Below are positions 48,720 to 57,384 of a DNA stretch of 64,000 bases, in pieces. The translations under genes and the position numbers were made by a program. Location: NCBI GenBank assembly GCA_945873205.1, contig CAMCCC010000001.1, positions 186,001 through 250,000 of the forward strand, read 5' to 3'. The stretch's first letter is position 1, and the number at the start of each line of letters is the position of its first letter. The notes under the pieces were generated by a model. The model saw only the letters and a program-made list of their open reading frames with translations, searched no databases and was not told the origin of the DNA. The stretch is from an uncultured bacterium. Lineage in GTDB: Bacteria > Bacillota > Clostridia > Oscillospirales > Oscillospiraceae.

Positions 48720-48730
48720 GCCTTTTCCTC

Positions 48731-49420
48731 TCAGTCCATCAGCTTCACCGGCGTGAAATTCACAAAATCGGCAGATACAAGCTTGTATTCTGTTCCATCC
48801 CGCCAACCGTTGAAGGCGGCGGCACAGCCCTTGCCGTGGATATGGCCGTAGCAGCAAAGCCGCACCTGGTATTCCTTCAGCAGCGCCAGAATCTCCGGGC
48901 AGCTGTACTTGAGATACACAGGCGGATAGTGGAGAAACGCCAACTTGGGCTTCTCCCCCGCCGCTTTCAGCGAGGCTTCCAGCCGCATGATCTCCCGGCG
49001 CATGATCTTCTTATCGTGGTCGCCGCCCTTTTCTTCCTCATAGAACCAGCCTCTGGTGCCGCAAATGGCGTATTCACCGTAATCAAAGCAATTGTTGTAC
49101 AGAATATCGATGGTATCAATGCCGTTTTCCGCGAAAAAACGCTTGGCTTTGGCGGCGGTGCTCCACCAATAATCGTGGTTCCCTTTCAGAATAATCTTCC
49201 GGCCGGGCAGAGCGTTGATAAACAAAAAATCCTCCCGGGTCTCCTCCATGCCCATGCCCCAGCTCAGATCACCACAGATAACACAGACATCTTCATCCCA
49301 GAGAGCGGAAAATCCTTCTTTAATTTTTTCGGCATGATTCTGCCATTTATCGCCAAAAATATCCATTGGTTTGTCTTTTCCCAACGATAAATGCAGGTCA
49401 CCGATCGCATAAAGCGCCAT
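48731..49420 (-). CDS. Metallophosphoesterase
   Basis: YAIGDLHLS, VICGDLSWG, ILKGNHDYWW, CYGHIHG. Confidence 0.92.
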   Translation of the reverse strand: MALYAIGDLHLSLGKDKPMDIFGDKWQNHAEKIKEGFSALWDEDVCVICGDLSWGMGMEETREDFLFINALPGRKIILKGNHDYWWSTAAKAKRFFAENGIDTIDILYNNCFDYGEYAICGTRGWFYEEEKGGDHDKKIMRREIMRLEASLKAAGEKPKLAFLHYPPVYLKYSCPEILALLKEYQVRLCCYGHIHGKGCAAAFNGWRDGTEYKLVSADFVNFTPVKLMD

Positions 49421-49500
49421 AGGCAGAACTTTCCCTCCGAATAAAAACAAAATAAAATCAGATAATAACAGCGCACACCAAATAAATGGAGGCTAGAAAA

Positions 49501-49677
49501 ATGTACGAAAAGAACACTGCCGGCCCGAATCCCGGCGTAGGCTGCGACGTGACCAACTGCAAGTACAACACCGTTGACTGCAAGTGCAACGCCGCAAGAA
49601 TCAGCGTGCAGAACGAGAAGGCCAGCACCAAGGGCGAGACCTATTGCTCCACCTTCACCCCCAGAGGCACCTGCTGA
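49501..49677 (+). CDS. DUF1540 domain-containing protein
   Basis: GCDVTNCKYNTVDCKCNAARISV...TYCSTF: small Cys-rich DUF1540 pattern. Confidence 0.85.
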   Translation: MYEKNTAGPNPGVGCDVTNCKYNTVDCKCNAARISVQNEKASTKGETYCSTFTPRGTC

Positions 49678-49682
49678 ATCAA

Positions 49683-49702
49683 GCCCGGCATAAGCCGGGC
49701 TA
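49683..49702 (+). terminator. Terminator of DUF1540 gene
   Basis: AGCCCGGC-ATAA-GCCGGGCT. Confidence 0.6.
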
Positions 49703-49720
49703 CATATTTGCTTTGAAAAG

Positions 49721-50083
49721 TTATTGAAATGCGTCTTTTATGTGGTTAATTCTCACTTTACGGCTCTGTTCCCCGTCAGGGGCATAGACCTCAAGCACGT
49801 CAAAGCGGGGCTGCAAATCCCCGTCGTGGGTGGACAAATACAGCTGGGCAGTGGCAAGGATCCGCTGCTGCTTGGCGTAGGTGACGAATTCCCTGGCCTC
49901 CGCAAATTCAGCATTTTTCCTCGCCTTAACTTCAGCAAAAACAATAAATTTTCCTTTTTTAGCAACAATATCGATCTCTCCGGCGCGGCAGGAAAAGTTG
50001 CGTTCCAGGATGCTGTAGCCGTGAAGGCGCAGGTAGCGGGCGGCCTGCTCCTCCCCCCAGGGTCCCAGGCTTTTTTTATCCAT
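49721..50083 (-). CDS. YraN family (UPF0102) endonuclease-like protein
   Basis: GEEQAARYLRLHGYSILERNFSCRAGEIDIVAKKGKFIVFAEVKAR. Confidence 0.93.
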   Translation of the reverse strand: MDKKSLGPWGEEQAARYLRLHGYSILERNFSCRAGEIDIVAKKGKFIVFAEVKARKNAEFAEAREFVTYAKQQRILATAQLYLSTHDGDLQPRFDVLEVYAPDGEQSRKVRINHIKDAFQ

Positions 50084-50682
50084 CAGTGCATCTTCCTCAG
50101 GAAGCTGGGCCGGTGGATCGGGCAGGGGCCATACTCCCGGATTGCGTCATAATGTGCCTTGGTTCCATAGCCTTTATGCCGCTCAAAGCCATATTCCGGG
50201 TACTTTTCGGCCATTTCCAGCATGTAATGGTCACGGCTGACCTTGGCCAGAATGGAGGCGGCGGCAATGTCAGCACAGCGGGAATCCCCCTTGACGATGC
50301 AGCGGCTGGGGACGGAAATGCCGGTGTTGCGGTTGCCGTCAATCAAAGCAATCTCAGGCTGGGGGAAAAGTTGAGAAATTGCACGGTTCATAGCCAAAAA
50401 GGTGGCATTCAGGATGTTTAAGTTCTCAATTTCTTCCACAGTTGCAAAAGCGATTCCATATGCTTTTGCAGCCTCTTTGATAGGGATAAAAAGGGCTTCC
50501 CGCTGCTTTTCCGTCAGCTTCTTGGAGTCGTTCAGGCCGGGAAGCTCCAGGCCCACAGGCAGGATCACTGCGGCGGCGCACACCGGCCCCGCCAGGGGAC
50601 CGCGGCCGGCCTCATCCACTCCGCAGAGAAGGGTATATCCCTCCTGCAGAATCTCCCGCTCCAAAGTCCAGAGATCATTCAT
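50083..50682 (-). CDS. rnhB: Ribonuclease HII
   Basis: LLCGVDEAGRGPLAGPVCAAAVILP, LNDSKKLTEKQRE, IVKGDSRCADIAAASILAKVSRD. Confidence 0.97.
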   Translation of the reverse strand: MNDLWTLEREILQEGYTLLCGVDEAGRGPLAGPVCAAAVILPVGLELPGLNDSKKLTEKQREALFIPIKEAAKAYGIAFATVEEIENLNILNATFLAMNRAISQLFPQPEIALIDGNRNTGISVPSRCIVKGDSRCADIAAASILAKVSRDHYMLEMAEKYPEYGFERHKGYGTKAHYDAIREYGPCPIHRPSFLRKMH

Positions 50683-51550
50683 CCGGCGCCTCCAGAGACA
50701 GGCGGCCCAGCTTCCCGTCATGGTATTCGCCCAGGAGGGTGTTGGCCATACGCTCAATATCATACTCGCCACGGGACACCAGGAAGCCACGTTTTTTGGC
50801 TGCCTGCTCCAGCAGCTCAAAACCGTTCATCTCCGGGTCGGGCTGGAACTTATAGCGGTCCACAATGGCCTGGGGGTACATCTGCCGCAGGCGGAGCATG
50901 AAATTGGCAGCCAGGGTCTCCTTATCCAGCACGTCGGCCTTGATGGCGTTGGTGATGGCCAGCATCTCCCCCACCTCCTGACTGTCAAACCGGGGCCAGA
51001 GAATACCGGGTGTATCCAGCAGGTCAAGGCCGGCATCAATGTTGATCCACTGCTTGCCCCGGGTGACGCCAGGCTTATCCCCGGCGATGGCGGCCTTACG
51101 GCTGGCCACCTTGTTGATGAAGGTGGATTTTCCCACGTTGGGGATGCCAAGGATCATGACCCGCAGGGGGCGGCCCACCTGGCCCTTGGCCTCATATTCT
51201 TTGATCTTATCCGCCAGCAGGCGGCGGATGGCCGGAGCAAAGCCGTTGACGCCCTTGCCGGTTCTGGCATCCGTTTCCAGGATGGCCATACCCTGAGCCT
51301 CGAAATACTTCCGCCAGCGGGCGGTAATGGTGGGGTCCGCCAGGTCGGTACGGTTAAGAATGACCAGGCGGGGCTTGTCCCCCGCCAGACGGTCAATATC
51401 CGGGTTGCGGCTGGACCGGGGGATGCGGGCATCCAGAATCTCGCAGACGGCATCCACCAGCTTCAGGTTTTCCTCGATCATCCGCTGGGCCTTGGTCATG
51501 TGGCCGGGAAACCACTGGATATTCATTTTTTCATACTGATTATCCATCAT
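50675..51550 (-). CDS. rbgA: Ribosome biogenesis GTPase YlqF/RbgA
   Basis: NIQWFPGHMTKAQRMI, DARIPRSSRNP, ILGIPNVGKSTFINKVA, DTPGILWP. Confidence 0.96.
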   Translation of the reverse strand: MMDNQYEKMNIQWFPGHMTKAQRMIEENLKLVDAVCEILDARIPRSSRNPDIDRLAGDKPRLVILNRTDLADPTITARWRKYFEAQGMAILETDARTGKGVNGFAPAIRRLLADKIKEYEAKGQVGRPLRVMILGIPNVGKSTFINKVASRKAAIAGDKPGVTRGKQWINIDAGLDLLDTPGILWPRFDSQEVGEMLAITNAIKADVLDKETLAANFMLRLRQMYPQAIVDRYKFQPDPEMNGFELLEQAAKKRGFLVSRGEYDIERMANTLLGEYHDGKLGRLSLEAPDE

Positions 51551-52140
51551 TTGACTGCCCTCACCTGGGACAGCGGATAGACCACCGCATAGGCCCTGCC
51601 GAGGATGAGGCGGGTATCCACCATGCCGATCTCTTTCTTGCGGCTGTCAGTGGAGGCGTTGCGGTTATCGCCCATGACAAAGACGCAGCCTTCCGGAACG
51701 GTCTGGGGGCCGATAAAGTCAATCTTATTGGTGGTCGGCTCCATGATGTAGTCTTCCTCGATGGGAACGCCGTCCACATAGACGATACCGTGGTCAAAGT
51801 CCATATTGATGACCTGCCCCTCGGTGGCAATGACACGCTTGACCAGCGCCCGCTCCGGGTCATACTCATCTTTTTTGAAAACCACCACGTCACCAACCTT
51901 GGGCTCATAGAACAGGCCGGAAACCAACATTTTATCGTTGTTATTCAGAGTGGGGTTCATGGATGTGCCCCGGACGTCAATCAGCCGGATGAAAAAGGCG
52001 AAGATGACCACGCAGGTGATCAGCGCCACGCTGAGGCAATAAATCCAGTCATAAATCTCCCGGCGGGACTTCTCCCGCGGGGTCAGTTCAGGCAGCTCTG
52101 CATTTGTTTTTTTCGTGTGTTTGCTCATGCCAATCTCCAT
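51547..52140 (-). CDS. lepB: Signal peptidase I
   Basis: GTSMNPTLNNNDKMLV (catalytic Ser), LVKRVIATEGQVI (Lys), FVMGDNRNASTDSR. Confidence 0.96.
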   Translation of the reverse strand: MEIGMSKHTKKTNAELPELTPREKSRREIYDWIYCLSVALITCVVIFAFFIRLIDVRGTSMNPTLNNNDKMLVSGLFYEPKVGDVVVFKKDEYDPERALVKRVIATEGQVINMDFDHGIVYVDGVPIEEDYIMEPTTNKIDFIGPQTVPEGCVFVMGDNRNASTDSRKKEIGMVDTRLILGRAYAVVYPLSQVRAVK

Positions 52141-52271
52141 TCCACATAAAGATTCATCATATTATACACCCAATCCCCCCAGTTAAGCAACTCCTTTATG
52201 CATCTTATTTCTCTTGAAAGGCCGGAAGGGAATATGGTATGATAGGCAGAGCAAGACAAGGGAGTGGGCGC

Positions 52272-53258
52272 ATGACAAAACTCAGCATTGTGATTCCTGT
52301 GTACAATGTGGAAAAGTATCTGGCAAAATGCCTGGATTCGGTGATCTACCCGGGACTGGATGGCTACGAGGTGATCGTTGTAAATGACGGCTCCACCGAT
52401 GGCTCCGGGGCCATTGCGGCGGACTACGCAAAGCGTTACCCTTCCCTGATTCGGCTGATCCAGCAGGAAAACGGCGGTTTGGGCGCAGCGAGAAACACTG
52501 GGTTGGAGGCTGCGGAAGGCGAATTCGTGTGCTTTCTGGACAGCGACGACTGGCTGCGGGAGAACGCGGTGCCGGAAATGCTGGCAAAACTGGAAGAGGA
52601 TTTTGACATCTGCGTCTTCGGGATGCTCTCCGTGACGGAGGCGGGGGTGGTGCTGGACGACATCCGCAGCTGCCCCAAGGAGGGGCCGGTGGCGCTGAAG
52701 GATTTCCCGGAGCTGCTGCTGTGCCCGCCCTCCGGCTGCAACAAGCTCTGCCGCCGCAGCCTGTTTATGGACAGCGGGCTGCGCTTCCCCGGGCGAGTCT
52801 GGTATGAGGATCTGCGCACGATGCCAAAGCTGTACCTGTTGACGGACCGCATTGTGGCGGACAGCCGGCAATGGTATGTGTATTTGCAGCGTTCCGGCTC
52901 CATCATCAATTCCGCCAATTTGAAGCGCAATCTGGAGCTGATTGACGCCATAGAGGATCTGAGCCAATACTACAAAGGCAAAGGGCAATATGAAGTCTAT
53001 CAAAACGAATTCACCTACATCGCCTTTTTTAACCAGTTTCTGGTGGCGCCGGTGCGGATTTGTATGGCAGACCCGCAAAGCCCGGTGCTGGATGAGCTGG
53101 TGGACGATTTTCTGGAAAAGCACCCGGACTTCCGGCAGAACCCCTATGTGAAGGCGGCGCCCAAGAAGTACCAGCTGCTGAGCCGGTTGATGGAAAAGAA
53201 ACGGTACGGCGCCGTGCGTTTCCTGATGGGGCTTAACAGCAAAGTCAAGCATAAGTGA
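52272..53258 (+). CDS. Family 2 glycosyltransferase
   Basis: MTKLSIVIPVYNVEKYLAKCLDSVIYPGLDGYEVIVVNDGSTDGSG...FLDSDDWL. Confidence 0.94.
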   Translation: MTKLSIVIPVYNVEKYLAKCLDSVIYPGLDGYEVIVVNDGSTDGSGAIAADYAKRYPSLIRLIQQENGGLGAARNTGLEAAEGEFVCFLDSDDWLRENAVPEMLAKLEEDFDICVFGMLSVTEAGVVLDDIRSCPKEGPVALKDFPELLLCPPSGCNKLCRRSLFMDSGLRFPGRVWYEDLRTMPKLYLLTDRIVADSRQWYVYLQRSGSIINSANLKRNLELIDAIEDLSQYYKGKGQYEVYQNEFTYIAFFNQFLVAPVRICMADPQSPVLDELVDDFLEKHPDFRQNPYVKAAPKKYQLLSRLMEKKRYGAVRFLMGLNSKVKHK

Positions 53259-53268
53259 GGAAAAGAAC

Positions 53269-54285
53269 ATGCCAAAGCTCAGCGTGATCATACCCGTATA
53301 CAACGTGGAGGACTATATCGCCAAATGTCTGGACTCGGTGGTGGAGCCGGGCCGGCAGCGGCTGGCCGCAGGACGGGAGCCGGGCTATGAGGTGATCATT
53401 GTCAACGACGGCACCCAGGACCGCTCGGCAGAGATCGCGGAAAGCTATGTCCGGGACTGTCCCGGCTTTGTGCAGATGATCAGCATCGAAAACAGCGGCC
53501 AGGGCCAGGCACGGAACGTGGGCATTGACGCGGCAACAGGTGAATTTCTCTACTTTATCGACAGCGACGACTACCTGATTCCCGGAGGCATGGAGGAAAT
53601 TCTTTCCCTGACGGAGCAGGATTTTGACATCTGCATTTTCGATTCCATCGCCGTGAATACCGAGGGGCGGGAGCTGAAATATATGGCAGGGTGCAAGCGT
53701 CGGGAAACGCTGTCGCTGGAGGAGTACCCGGAGCTGCTGCTGGAGGGGCCGGACGTCTGGAACAAAGTCTTTCGGCGGAGCCTGTTCACGGACAATGGAA
53801 TCCGTTTTACGCCCCGGGTCTGGTTTGAAGATCTGCGGACAATACCCAAGCTATACGCTTTCACGGACAAAATCCTGTACATTCCCAAGGCGCTGCACCG
53901 CTATGTGCAGAGGCCCGGCTCCGTCACCAACACCCAGAAGGTGCGGCGGAATCTGGAGATCATCCCGGCGGTGGATGAGCTGATTGATTTCTACAAGAGC
54001 CAGGGCCGCTATGAGCAGCTGCGTGACGTGCTGGAATACTTGGCTTTTCACTGCGTATTTCTCACCTCCTCGGTGCGGGCCAACCTGGCGGACCGGAAAA
54101 GCCCGGTGCAGGAGGAGTTGATGCAGGACTTCCTGCAAAAATTCCCGGACTACCGGCAAAACCCCTATGTAAAAAACATGAGCCGGCAGCACAAGCTATT
54201 GGATCATCTGCTGCGGCGGCGGATGCGGCTCTGTGTGCATCTGCTGATGACTTTAAACAATCGAATCAAGGACAAAAAACTATAA
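53269..54285 (+). CDS. Family 2 glycosyltransferase, tandem paralogue
   Basis: MPKLSVIIPVYNVEDYIAKCLDSV...YFIDSDDYL; shares EDFDICxF.., W[YF]EDLRT[MI]PKLY, and PDxRQNPYVK with the upstream gene. Confidence 0.94.
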   Translation: MPKLSVIIPVYNVEDYIAKCLDSVVEPGRQRLAAGREPGYEVIIVNDGTQDRSAEIAESYVRDCPGFVQMISIENSGQGQARNVGIDAATGEFLYFIDSDDYLIPGGMEEILSLTEQDFDICIFDSIAVNTEGRELKYMAGCKRRETLSLEEYPELLLEGPDVWNKVFRRSLFTDNGIRFTPRVWFEDLRTIPKLYAFTDKILYIPKALHRYVQRPGSVTNTQKVRRNLEIIPAVDELIDFYKSQGRYEQLRDVLEYLAFHCVFLTSSVRANLADRKSPVQEELMQDFLQKFPDYRQNPYVKNMSRQHKLLDHLLRRRMRLCVHLLMTLNNRIKDKKL

Positions 54286-54289
54286 AAAT

Positions 54290-54315
54290 ATCGTAAGCCG
54301 GTTTCGGCTTACGAT
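54290..54315 (+). terminator. Terminator after GT2 pair
   Basis: ATCGTAAGCC-GGTTTC-GGCTTACGAT + TTTTT. Confidence 0.85.
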
Positions 54316-54322
54316 TTTTTCT

Positions 54323-54904
54323 TTATCGCAGAACGTCTTTCAGGCGTTCCTTCTTTTCCGCCACATAGGCGTTCTTTTTCTGAGAGATACATTTTGCAGG
54401 CAGGCCGCCCCAGGTGGTATAGGGGGTGTCAATATCTTTCAGCACCAGGGCCCCGGCGCCAATGGTCACATCGTTGGCGATGGTCACACCGCCCAACACC
54501 CGGCTGCCCAGGGTCATTTCCACATTATCCCCGATCACCGGGGTCTGGCCGTTCACATGGCCGATGCAGCAGCCGGCAGAGATGGAGAAATTCCGGCCCA
54601 CCCTGGCATGCTCATTGACAATGATATTCTGGCCATGCCAGATCACCAGGCCCTCGGCAAAGACATTCAGGGGCAGTTCGGAGCACAGTCTGTCACGCTG
54701 GCGGCGGAAACGCCAGTAGGTGAACATATAGGCCAGCTTATGCCACAGCTTTTCCCGGTTATTGTAATGATACTCTGCCTTACGGTAAAGGATCTGGAAC
54801 TTCCACAGTCTGTCGCCTATCAGGGATGGGTGTGCCTTCGTCTCCCCCCTGGCCACTTTGTCGCAAAGCAGGTAATAGTTCAAATCGTCCTTTGTTTTGA
54901 TCAT
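54323..54904 (-). CDS. Serine O-acetyltransferase-like hexapeptide-repeat acyltransferase
   Basis: LVIWHGQNIIVNEHARVGRNFSISAGCCIGHVNGQTPVIGDNVEMTLGSRVLGGVTIANDVTIGAGALVLKDI. Confidence 0.9.
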   Translation of the reverse strand: MIKTKDDLNYYLLCDKVARGETKAHPSLIGDRLWKFQILYRKAEYHYNNREKLWHKLAYMFTYWRFRRQRDRLCSELPLNVFAEGLVIWHGQNIIVNEHARVGRNFSISAGCCIGHVNGQTPVIGDNVEMTLGSRVLGGVTIANDVTIGAGALVLKDIDTPYTTWGGLPAKCISQKKNAYVAEKKERLKDVLR

Positions 54905-54958
54905 GGGCTTACTCCTGATAATCTGTTTTTTCGGCGCTTACCCGGCGCAGGTCCGGCT

Positions 54959-55918
54959 TTATGTCTTTGTAAGCCGGGCTTTGCAATCAAGGATGGAGCG
55001 GCTCAGGCCGTACAGGCCCGCGTAGTTCAATCGCGCAATAATACGCCGGTTACGGCTTTCCTGAAGATAACTGGTACAGCGGCGCAGCGCAGGGATCTTA
55101 CTATGGGCATAACGGCGCAGTTGGGACAGGACCTGGTCCCGGTCGGGGGCGTTTTGCCGGTACACCCGGTTCATGGAATCAATGAGCACATGATTGACAA
55201 TGAAAAACTCGAATTCATCCTTAAACCCGTTGGGCAGCATATATTCTTCCAGCATGTCAAGAATGGTCAGCATGTCCAGATTCTTGGCAGAGTTATTGTT
55301 CCGCATGGTGGAGGACTGGCTCTGCCGGTAGAAATAGAGGGGTTCCCCCAGATACTCGATCCCTTTGGCCTTCAGCAGAAGAATGGCGGAAAAATAAAAG
55401 TCCTCATACCACAGCCCCACAGGGAAACGGGTGTCCCCCACCAGGGAGCGGCGGAAGATTTTATTACAGGCAGAGCCGGCGGCGGAAATCCAATGATCCT
55501 GTACCTTGGCCGAGAGTATCTGTTCACGGCCGTCACTGTATTTTTTCAGCCAGTCGCAGACCACCACGTCCGCGCCGGTTTCCTCCGCCCGCTTCCAGAG
55601 TTTTTCGTACATAGTGGCGTCGATCCAGTCGTCACTGTCGATAAAGCCCAGGTAGTCCCCTTGCGCCATGTCAATGGCAATGTTCCGGGCCCGACCCTGG
55701 CCGCCGTTTTCCACCCGCTTCAGGACGATCTTCTCCGGGTAGCGGGCGGCATACTCCGCCAGTACCTGCGCGGTACCGTCGGTGGAGCCGTCGTCGATGA
55801 GGATGATCTCATAATCCTCCATGGTCTGGCCCACCAGGGAGTCCAGACAGGGGCGGATATAGGGCAGCACATTATAGACCGGGACAATAATACTCAGCTT
55901 CATTACAGTTTTCTCCAA
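54959..55918 (-). CDS. Family 2 glycosyltransferase
   Basis: KLSIIVPVYNVLPYIRPCLDSLVGQTMEDYEIILIDDGSTDGTA...FIDSDDWID. Confidence 0.94.
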   Translation of the reverse strand: MEKTVMKLSIIVPVYNVLPYIRPCLDSLVGQTMEDYEIILIDDGSTDGTAQVLAEYAARYPEKIVLKRVENGGQGRARNIAIDMAQGDYLGFIDSDDWIDATMYEKLWKRAEETGADVVVCDWLKKYSDGREQILSAKVQDHWISAAGSACNKIFRRSLVGDTRFPVGLWYEDFYFSAILLLKAKGIEYLGEPLYFYRQSQSSTMRNNNSAKNLDMLTILDMLEEYMLPNGFKDEFEFFIVNHVLIDSMNRVYRQNAPDRDQVLSQLRRYAHSKIPALRRCTSYLQESRNRRIIARLNYAGLYGLSRSILDCKARLTKT

Positions 55919-57384
55919 AGGTCGTTTTCTTCATTGTCAGGCTTCACCACAGTCTGGTAATAGATCAGCCCCAACACCAGAGACAGATACACCGACACAT
56001 TGGGCCGGCGAAGGACGGAGCCGGAGAACTGGGCCAGGCCCACCAGCAATGCAAAGGTGATGAGCAGGATGAAGTTATCCGCAGTAAAAGCAGTCTTAAA
56101 GTTTCTGAACAGCCGCCGGATGATGAGAACCACAAAGTACAGAAGGAAGGCCAGGTAGGCCCCGAAGCCCACAATGCCGTAATAGTAATAGATGGCGGGC
56201 CAATCGTTCTCCAGGTCACAGCTGCCGGTGAGCCAGATGTCGGAGACGTCGATGCCGAAGAGATGAGTTAAAGAATCGCTATGGTCCCACATGAGGGCGG
56301 CATAGGTGCTCTTGATCTGGCGGACATTGATCAGGGTCTTGGCGTCGGTGGTAAAGTCGTACTTCTGGATGATCTCATCGATGGTGAAGCGGTCAAACAT
56401 GTTGGGCATGATGCACCAGAGCATCTTGCGGTAATAGTCCTCGTACACCTGCCGCACTACAGGGTCGCTTAGCTTCTCCTCGTCGGTGAGGGCGTCAATA
56501 TCATAGCCCAGCGCCTGGAGCTTGCTCTCCACCTCGCCCTGATTCTGCTGGGCAAAGCTGGTCTGGGCGAAGCGCACCTTATACATGGGGGTAATGGGCG
56601 TGAGCACAACCGCCAGGAGCGAAAGGGCCAGGAGCATAACGACCACAGGCATTTTCAGCGCCGTTCCCTTGAGGAACTTCTCAGCGATCAGGAACAGGGC
56701 AAAGCCGGTAAATATAACGAAAACGCCAAAATAACATGCCTTGGTGCCGTTGGACAGCAGCACCACCAAGGCCAGAACAGGCACCAGAATATTGACCAGC
56801 AGCTTATCGGACTTCACAGCACAGAACACAGAGAAGGCAGCCAGAGTGACCACGATAACGCTGTTGGCACAGCGGTTATCGTCAATGACCCAGCCACTGA
56901 TCCCAAGGCCTGCGCCATAGGTCACGTTGGCCGTACCAGTGAGCCAGGACAGAGCAATGGAGGCGGCAGTGATGGCGGCGGCAAAAAACAGACCCCAATA
57001 GGCTTGGTTCCGGGTCTGCTCGTTGCGGATGCAATGCATGAAGCAGACGGCCAGAATGGGCATCTGGGCGGTCTTGGCCGCGTAGGAGATGTCAAAAGCG
57101 GCACTCACATAGCCCAGGCGCATACAGTTGAGGATATGCAACAGGCACACCAGGGCGATGGCTGCCATGGACAGGACAAAGCGTTTCTTCTCCTTCAGGG
57201 TAAAGAGCAGGTACAGCGGCAGAAGCAGCATGATGGCCAGGCGGATATAGCCCGCCAGGGTGCCGTCCGGGCTCTTGGTCCAGAAGGCCAGCACATCCAG
57301 CAGGGGCTGGATGACAATGAGCAGCATCAGCCAGTGGTTGCGGACAAAGGTCCCTATTGCGTTGAGCATCGTTTCATTCTTCAT
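55903..57384 (-). CDS. O-antigen ligase-like polytopic membrane protein
   Basis: About 10 TM segments, large extracellular loop, and location in a glycosyltransferase cluster. Confidence 0.75.
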   Translation of the reverse strand: MKNETMLNAIGTFVRNHWLMLLIVIQPLLDVLAFWTKSPDGTLAGYIRLAIMLLLPLYLLFTLKEKKRFVLSMAAIALVCLLHILNCMRLGYVSAAFDISYAAKTAQMPILAVCFMHCIRNEQTRNQAYWGLFFAAAITAASIALSWLTGTANVTYGAGLGISGWVIDDNRCANSVIVVTLAAFSVFCAVKSDKLLVNILVPVLALVVLLSNGTKACYFGVFVIFTGFALFLIAEKFLKGTALKMPVVVMLLALSLLAVVLTPITPMYKVRFAQTSFAQQNQGEVESKLQALGYDIDALTDEEKLSDPVVRQVYEDYYRKMLWCIMPNMFDRFTIDEIIQKYDFTTDAKTLINVRQIKSTYAALMWDHSDSLTHLFGIDVSDIWLTGSCDLENDWPAIYYYYGIVGFGAYLAFLLYFVVLIIRRLFRNFKTAFTADNFILLITFALLVGLAQFSGSVLRRPNVSVYLSLVLGLIYYQTVVKPDNEENDLWRKL

